A stretch of DNA of 64,000 nucleotides from Candidatus Gemmiger faecavium (GTDB lineage: Bacteria; Bacillota; Clostridia; Oscillospirales; Ruminococcaceae), in NCBI GenBank assembly GCA_019114415.1, contig DXFO01000036.1:1-64000 (forward strand), read 5' to 3'. A model generated the notes under the pieces. It had not been told where the DNA came from, ran no database searches, and saw only the letters and a program-made list of their open reading frames with translations. The position numbers were made by a program, and so were the translations under genes. Positions 59,839 to 64,000 of the stretch are shown in pieces; position 1 is the stretch's first letter; each line of letters starts with the position of its first letter.

Positions 59839-61213
59839 GTTCCGTCACCTTCTCCTCGCGGTAGATCACCATGGTGACCAGGAAGGCCACAGCAAAGGCA
59901 ACCGCGATGCTGATGAGGTACTGAGGCAGGTTGTGGGTGGTGATGAGGATACCGAACAGACCGGTGATGCCGTAAGCCGTGGAGGTAACGCCCAGCCAGC
60001 CTGCCACCAGAGCGCCTGCCGCGCCGCCGATGATACCGGCCACAAAGGGTTTGAAGAAACGCAGGTTCACGCCGAAGATGGCGGGTTCGGTGATGCCCAG
60101 GAACGCGCTGAGGGATGCGGGCAGCGCCATATTTTTGAGTTTGGCGTCACGGGTGCGCAGGGCAAAGGCAAGGGCCGCAGCGCCCTGTGCAACGTTGGCG
60201 GCGCTGGCAATGGGCATCCAGGTATCAAATCCGGTGGCACTGAGCATGCCGGCTTCCAGCGCGTTATACATATGATGGACACCAGCCACAACAGTAGGTG
60301 CGTAAATGGCACCGCACAGCGCGGAGCCAAGGCCGAAAGGCAGGGCGATCAGGGCCTGCACTGCGGTCAGGACCCAGCTTTCCACCGCGCCGAAGACCGG
60401 ACCGATGACAGTGAGGGTCAGATAACCGGTGACCAACACGCTGACCAGCGGCGTGACAAACAGGTCGATCATTTCGGGAACGATCTTGTGCAGACGCTTT
60501 TCGATCATGCACATAACCCAGACCGCAATGATGACGGGGATGACGTGGCCCTGATACCCCACCAGTTTGACGTCATACAGTCCGAACCAGACCGATGCCG
60601 TGGGAATGTCCGTGGCGGTGGCCACGTTCCAGGCATTGACCAGATCGGTGTGGATCATAATCATGCCGATGACCGCGCCCAGGTACTGGTTGCCGCCGAA
60701 CACCTTGGCCGCGCTGGTGGCGATGAGGATGGGCAGGAAAACAAAAGCCGCGTTGCTGAACAGATGGATGATGGTGTAGGTGCCGTTCTCGGTGATGGAG
60801 GGGAACACATTGGCAAAGCCTTCCAGCAGGCCCATCAGAAGGCCGCTGGCCACGATGGCCGGGATGATGGGGACGAAAACATCGCCCAGGGTCTTGACCG
60901 CCTGCTTGTACCAGGGCGCCTTGCTGACGGCTGCCTGCTTGACCTCCGCAGTGGTGGCGGCCGAAATGCCCGCCGCGGCGATGAACTCATCATAGACCTT
61001 GTTCACCGCGCCGGTGCCGATGATGATCTGCAGCTGACCGGACGCTTCAAACACGCCCTTGACGCCGTCGATGTTTTCCACCGTCTTTTTGTCGCATTTG
61101 GAATTGTCCGCGATGACCAGGCGCAGGCGGGTCGCGCAATGGGCCGCGCTGACCACGTTTTCCTTGCCGCCGATTGCCTTGAGGATGTCAAGGGCTGTCT
61201 GCTTGTAATCCAT
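59831..61213 (-). CDS. Sucrose-type PTS transporter subunit EIIBC
   Basis: A 460-residue PTS permease. The N-terminal EIIB domain has the phosphocysteine C26 in SAAHCATRLRLVI. The EIIC membrane domain follows from about residue 105, with GVHHMYNALEAG and LGITEPAIFGVNLRFFKPF. It lacks an EIIA domain, so it must borrow EIIA from elsewhere, usually the glucose type. Sucrose specificity is inferred from the adjacent GH32 gene and LacI regulator. GGAAGGAG precedes ATG 61213. Confidence 0.94.
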   Translation of the reverse strand: MDYKQTALDILKAIGGKENVVSAAHCATRLRLVIADNSKCDKKTVENIDGVKGVFEASGQLQIIIGTGAVNKVYDEFIAAAGISAATTAEVKQAAVSKAPWYKQAVKTLGDVFVPIIPAIVASGLLMGLLEGFANVFPSITENGTYTIIHLFSNAAFVFLPILIATSAAKVFGGNQYLGAVIGMIMIHTDLVNAWNVATATDIPTASVWFGLYDVKLVGYQGHVIPVIIAVWVMCMIEKRLHKIVPEMIDLFVTPLVSVLVTGYLTLTVIGPVFGAVESWVLTAVQALIALPFGLGSALCGAIYAPTVVAGVHHMYNALEAGMLSATGFDTWMPIASAANVAQGAAALAFALRTRDAKLKNMALPASLSAFLGITEPAIFGVNLRFFKPFVAGIIGGAAGALVAGWLGVTSTAYGITGLFGILITTHNLPQYLISIAVAFAVAFLVTMVIYREEKVTEHA

Positions 61214-61245
61214 ATTGTATGCTCCTTCCGCAAATCAGGCCGATG

Positions 61246-61278
61246 TGATATCGGTTTCATCCTTACAGCAAGATTGTA
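61246..61278 (-). promoter_or_regulatory. EIIBC promoter and LacI operator
   Basis: The 14-mer TGATATCGGTTTCA (61246-61259) is identical to the one upstream of the lacI gene. It lies just downstream of an extended -10 TGCTACAAT (minus strand, TACAAT at 61273-61278). No good -35 is visible. A third, degenerate copy (CGCTATCGGTTTCA, 61333-61346) lies further upstream at the end of the lacI gene. Confidence 0.7.
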
Positions 61279-61343
61279 GCACGGTTTTCTCCCCTGCGTC
61301 TATTGACAAGCGCCACCAAGTTTCATATATTTCGCTATCGGTT

Positions 61344-62351
61344 TCATACGGTTTCACTTTCGAGTCCCATTTTTGTGGACTCCCGCTCGACCACCTCGTA
61401 GCCCAGCTGGATGCAGCGGGTCCCGGAGCCCTGGCGTTTGAGCAGTTTGAGCATCAGCTGGGCCGCTTCCTGGCCGCTGGTCTTGTAGTGGAGATGGGCA
61501 CTGGTCAGCGGGACCGCCGTGACTCTCCCCATGGCGGAATCTCCAATGCCCGTCACCAGCACATCCCGTCCCACGGTCAGGCCGGCTTCCCGGCAGGCCT
61601 GCATAGCGCCCACGGCAATGGCATCGGTGGCGCAGAAGATGCCATCCGGACGCCGCCCGCTCTGCAAAATGGCCTTGGCCTGTTCGTACCCCGACTTCAT
61701 ACTGAACTGTGCCAAGAACATATCCTCCGCCCGCGGGGCAATGCCCGCCTCCTTCAGTGCGGCAAGATACCCCTCGTGCCTGGCGTATCCCGCCGCATAG
61801 TCCCGGGCCGTGACACCGATATAGATCGGGTGGCGGCTGCCCCGCTGGATCAGCCGGGCGGCAACGGCATGGGCCGCACCGAAATCGTCATGGTACACGC
61901 AGTTGTAGCCTTCGTGGCGCTGGGCAATGATCACGACGGGCAGGTGCATGTTTTTCAGCACCGACTCGTGCTCAGGCGTGAAAACACTGGCCATAAATAG
62001 CACCCCGTCCACCCCGCTGTGGCGGAAGGTGTCCAGGTATTCCACCTCTTTTGCGGGGTCGTTGGCCGTGTTGGCCAGCAGCAGGCGGTACCCCTTGTCC
62101 GCCAGCGTCAGACTGATACCGTCCACCACCCGGGCGGTGCTCTCGCTGCTCAGGCGCGGAATGACAATGCCGATCTGCCGGGTCTTTTGGGTGCGCAGGT
62201 TGCGTGCCTGTTCGCTGGGCTGGTAACCGGTCTTTTCCACTGCCGCCGCAATGGCCGCACGCTTGTCCTCGCTGAGATACCCGTTATTGAAGTAGCGGCT
62301 GACCGCTGCCTTGGACACCCCTGCCAATGCTGCAAGTTCGGTAATGTTCAT
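61344..62351 (-). CDS. LacI-family sucrose regulator
   Basis: A 335-residue repressor with an N-terminal helix-turn-helix (NITELAALAGVSKAAVSRYF) and the hinge helix near PSEQARNLRTQ. A periplasmic-binding-protein-like sensor domain (IGIVIPRLSSESTARVVDG onward) follows. Start is ATG 62351, after GGAGG. It lies directly upstream of EIIBC and the GH32 gene, so it is a ScrR/SacR-type regulator. It probably also represses itself through the operator at 62364-62377. Confidence 0.93.
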   Translation of the reverse strand: MNITELAALAGVSKAAVSRYFNNGYLSEDKRAAIAAAVEKTGYQPSEQARNLRTQKTRQIGIVIPRLSSESTARVVDGISLTLADKGYRLLLANTANDPAKEVEYLDTFRHSGVDGVLFMASVFTPEHESVLKNMHLPVVIIAQRHEGYNCVYHDDFGAAHAVAARLIQRGSRHPIYIGVTARDYAAGYARHEGYLAALKEAGIAPRAEDMFLAQFSMKSGYEQAKAILQSGRRPDGIFCATDAIAVGAMQACREAGLTVGRDVLVTGIGDSAMGRVTAVPLTSAHLHYKTSGQEAAQLMLKLLKRQGSGTRCIQLGYEVVERESTKMGLESETV

Positions 62352-62363
62352 GGCGCACCTCCG

Positions 62364-62392
62364 TGATATCGGTTTCATATAAATTCAGTATA
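62364..62392 (-). promoter_or_regulatory. lacI promoter and operator
   Basis: The 14-mer TGATATCGGTTTCA (62364-62377) lies just downstream of an extended -10 TGCTATACT (minus strand, TATACT at 62387-62392). The centre CG and mirror arms are typical of LacI-family sites. Confidence 0.7.
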
Positions 62393-62416
62393 GCAGGTTT
62401 TGGCAAAGTTTGCAGC

Positions 62417-62452
62417 AAAAAAGCGGACCGATAGGCATCGATCCGCTTTTTT
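62417..62452 (-). terminator. Terminator of the fumarase-sortase unit
   Basis: Hairpin AAAAAAGCGGACCGAT / ATCGATCCGCTTTTTT with a four-base loop, followed by T residues on the minus strand. Confidence 0.9.
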
Positions 62453-62486
62453 CATATCCATTTGATCTGTCTTCTGTGCAAAGCAA

Positions 62487-63203
62487 TCATTCTTCGCCCT
62501 GCCGCAGTTCATCCGGTACCACGCCGTTTTCATCCGTTTCCAGAGGATCGGCATAGACCAGGTAGCGCTGGTCGGTGGGGGTCTGGATACCAAAGGGGTA
62601 GCAGGTATACAGGATACAGCTGGGGGTCTGCTCGCCCCAACGGCACTGGTCGATCTCCGTTTCCTGAATCACCTTGGTCTCGGTGATTTGATAGGAGAAG
62701 TTCCCCCAGGGCGTTTCCAGATGAATGCTGGAACCGATCTCGGCAGACTTAAGGTCCACAAACCAACTGTCGGTGTGGCCGCCCACAAAAACGGTGCCGT
62801 TTTCACCGGGCAGGACGCAGCCATCCGCCGAGTGCACTCCCGCACCGTTGCGGAACTGACTGCCGCTGTCACCCCAATACATGGTGCAGTCCAGCTCGGT
62901 ACCGTCCACCCACACCCGGCCGATCTCGTCGCCTTCCTGGATGTCCGCCTTGGCCTGGGCGGCACTTTCCAGCGCCTGCTGTTTTTCCAGGTCGTTGAGT
63001 TTGCTCTCGGCTTCCTCCCGGGCAGACTGCTCCTCGGCCAGCTGGGCTTTTACCGAATCCAGTTCGCTGCGCAGTTCCCCGGTGTCCGCTTCCAGTGCGT
63101 CCAGCTTCTGCTGTGCCGTGCCCAGGCGTACCGTCTGCACCGCGGCCGCCGCGGCGAAGGCCACGATCAGAAGAGCGGCGGCAACAGCCGCGCCCCGCTT
63201 CAT
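62487..63203 (-). CDS. Sortase, class D-like
   Basis: A 238-residue membrane-anchored transpeptidase. An N-terminal membrane helix (about 5-24) is followed by a coiled-coil segment (about 26-85) and the sortase barrel. The catalytic His143 (FVGGHTDSW), Cys201 (LYTCYPFG) and Arg213 (TDQRYLVYA) are all present. No LPxTG-type substrate lies in the window. The start overlaps the fumarase beta stop by four bases and has no strong ribosome site, so it depends on translational coupling. Confidence 0.9.
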   Translation of the reverse strand: MKRGAAVAAALLIVAFAAAAAVQTVRLGTAQQKLDALEADTGELRSELDSVKAQLAEEQSAREEAESKLNDLEKQQALESAAQAKADIQEGDEIGRVWVDGTELDCTMYWGDSGSQFRNGAGVHSADGCVLPGENGTVFVGGHTDSWFVDLKSAEIGSSIHLETPWGNFSYQITETKVIQETEIDQCRWGEQTPSCILYTCYPFGIQTPTDQRYLVYADPLETDENGVVPDELRQGEE

Positions 63204-63775
63204 GCCTGTCCGGCGGTCTGTGCCGCCAGATATTCCGCCGGGCCGGACTGGTAGAGGTCTCCGCCATGGGGGTCCAGCAGTACGGTCAGGGGCATGTTTT
63301 CCACCGTCAGGCGGCGGACTGCCTCACAGCCCAGGTCCTCCCAGGCGATGACCTCACAGCTTTTGACGCTGTCCGCCATCAGCGCTCCTGCCCCGCCCAG
63401 GGCAGCCAGATAAACCGCTCCGTTTTTGACCACGGAGTCCTTGACTGCCTGGCTGCGCTTGCCCTTGCCGATCATACAGGCAAGGCCCAGATCCAGCAGG
63501 CGGGGCGTGTAGCTGTCCATGCGGCCGGAGGTGGTGGGACCCGCCGCGCCAATGGCACAGCCGGGACGCTCCGGTGTGGGACCAACATAGTAGATCGCCG
63601 CTCCTTCAATGTCAAAGGGCAGCGGTTTGCCGGCATCCAGCAGTTCCGCCATGCGGCCATGGGCTGCGTCGCGGGCGGTGTAGACCACGCCGGACAGCAG
63701 CACGGTATCCCCGGCGCGCAGGGGTGCAAGGTCCTGTTTGGTCAGCGGTGTATGCAGTGTGTATTGCACGGTCAT
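63200..63775 (-). CDS. Fumarate hydratase class I beta subunit (Fe-S hydro-lyase)
   Basis: A 191-residue C-terminal half of a two-subunit class I fumarase or tartrate dehydratase. Motifs are LSGVVYTARDAAHGRM, IYYVGPTPERPG, GAAGPTTSGRMDSYTPRLLDLG and MIGKGKRSQAV. The partner alpha subunit with the Fe-S cluster is not in the window, unless it lies beyond the right edge. The gene overlaps its neighbours by four bases on both sides. Confidence 0.93.
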   Translation of the reverse strand: MTVQYTLHTPLTKQDLAPLRAGDTVLLSGVVYTARDAAHGRMAELLDAGKPLPFDIEGAAIYYVGPTPERPGCAIGAAGPTTSGRMDSYTPRLLDLGLACMIGKGKRSQAVKDSVVKNGAVYLAALGGAGALMADSVKSCEVIAWEDLGCEAVRRLTVENMPLTVLLDPHGGDLYQSGPAEYLAAQTAGQA

Positions 63776-64000
63776 TCCCCTTTCTCGGCACGGCGGTAAA
63801 GTTCTTTCATCTCGGCGTGATGGCGGTTGACCAGTTCCAGCTCCAGGGCGCTGATGCGGCGGGATTCCTCCGCCGGTGTGCGCGGGCTGTCCAGAGGAAT
63901 ATCAATGCTGCTCCGGCTGCGGCGGGTGATGGTCGGGCCGCCCACCCCGTCCAGAGAGATGTCGATCCGGCTGTTTCCCCTGGAGGACGGCATGGAACTC
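63772..64000 (-). CDS. Uncharacterised protein, C-terminal part (runs off window)
   Basis: At least 73 codons, open to the window edge, ending ELVNRHHAEMKELYRRAEKGE. I do not recognise it. Two similar basic motifs, SRIDISLDG and SSIDIPLDS, occur about 20 residues apart, then a charged helix. It does not resemble a fumarase alpha subunit. The in-frame ATG at 63993 has no clear ribosome site inside the window, so the start may lie beyond the edge. It overlaps the fumarase gene by four bases. Confidence 0.6.
   Translation of the reverse strand, partial: SSMPSSRGNSRIDISLDGVGGPTITRRSRSSIDIPLDSPRTPAEESRRISALELELVNRHHAEMKELYRRAEKGE

Overview
This is a 64 kb chromosomal window of mostly housekeeping genes from a GC-rich, low-oxygen member of the Clostridia. 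Gene content points to a gut Oscillospiraceae/Ruminococcaceae bacterium of the Faecalibacterium/Subdoligranulum/Gemmiger type: a dgt-dnaG-rpoD cluster, a clostridial-style SigA, a class III FBPase, a CBS-domain family II pyrophosphatase, SpoVB-like and SEDS proteins, and sucrose PTS genes. The assignment is my inference from protein resemblance. I see no phage, insertion sequence, CRISPR array or rRNA. The only RNA gene found is a tRNA-Leu(CAG). TTG and GTG starts behind strong AGGAGG sites are common, and several calls below rest on that.

Layout. 1-10.2 kb, minus strand: rpoC (5' end), rpoB, rpoD, dnaG, dgt, a YigZ-family gene and rpmE. 10.2-12.0 kb: a self-regulating XRE/membrane-protein pair, a class I amidotransferase-like hydrolase, and the tRNA gene. 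12.0-19.5 kb: a complete F1Fo ATP synthase operon (atpZ-I-B-E-F-H-A-G-D-C, minus strand) whose c subunit carries a two-glutamate Na+-type ion site. 19.5-22.1 kb: MarR regulator, cytidylate-kinase-like protein and citrate synthase. 22.5-26.8 kb: GNAT protein, RodA/FtsW, then tsaE-tsaB-rpiB and upp. 27.2-28.6 kb: iron alcohol dehydrogenase behind a palindromic operator.

28.7-38.1 kb: SdpI-like protein, fructose-1,6-bisphosphatase III, DegV, a large membrane protein next to a CBS-pyrophosphatase, and BipA/TypA. 38.2-43.9 kb: a MarR-controlled heterodimeric ABC exporter and a MOP-family flippase. 44.0-46.4 kb: purine nucleoside phosphorylase, Mrp/NBP35 ATPase and MscL. 46.4-52.7 kb: gltBD (GOGAT), preceded by a long leader hairpin. 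52.8-58.3 kb: a tandem-duplicated CmpB-type membrane protein, ArsC/Spx-like protein, rRNA pseudouridine synthase, YbaK deacylase, DAHP synthase and an alpha/beta hydrolase. 58.4-62.4 kb: a sucrose regulon (LacI regulator, PTS EIIBC, sucrose-6-phosphate hydrolase) with matching operators. 62.4-64.0 kb: an overlapping cluster of unknown ORF, fumarase beta subunit and sortase, cut by the window edge.

Together the genes cover transcription and replication initiation, membrane energetics, nitrogen assimilation, sucrose uptake and cell-envelope functions. Many transcription units have readable promoters (near TTGACA-17-TATAAT) and hairpin terminators, so the operon map is well supported. I found no clear undescribed multi-gene system. 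The best leads are the probable Na+ ATP synthase, several operator architectures readable from sequence, the gltB leader hairpin, the duplicated CmpB protein and the fumarase-sortase overlap.
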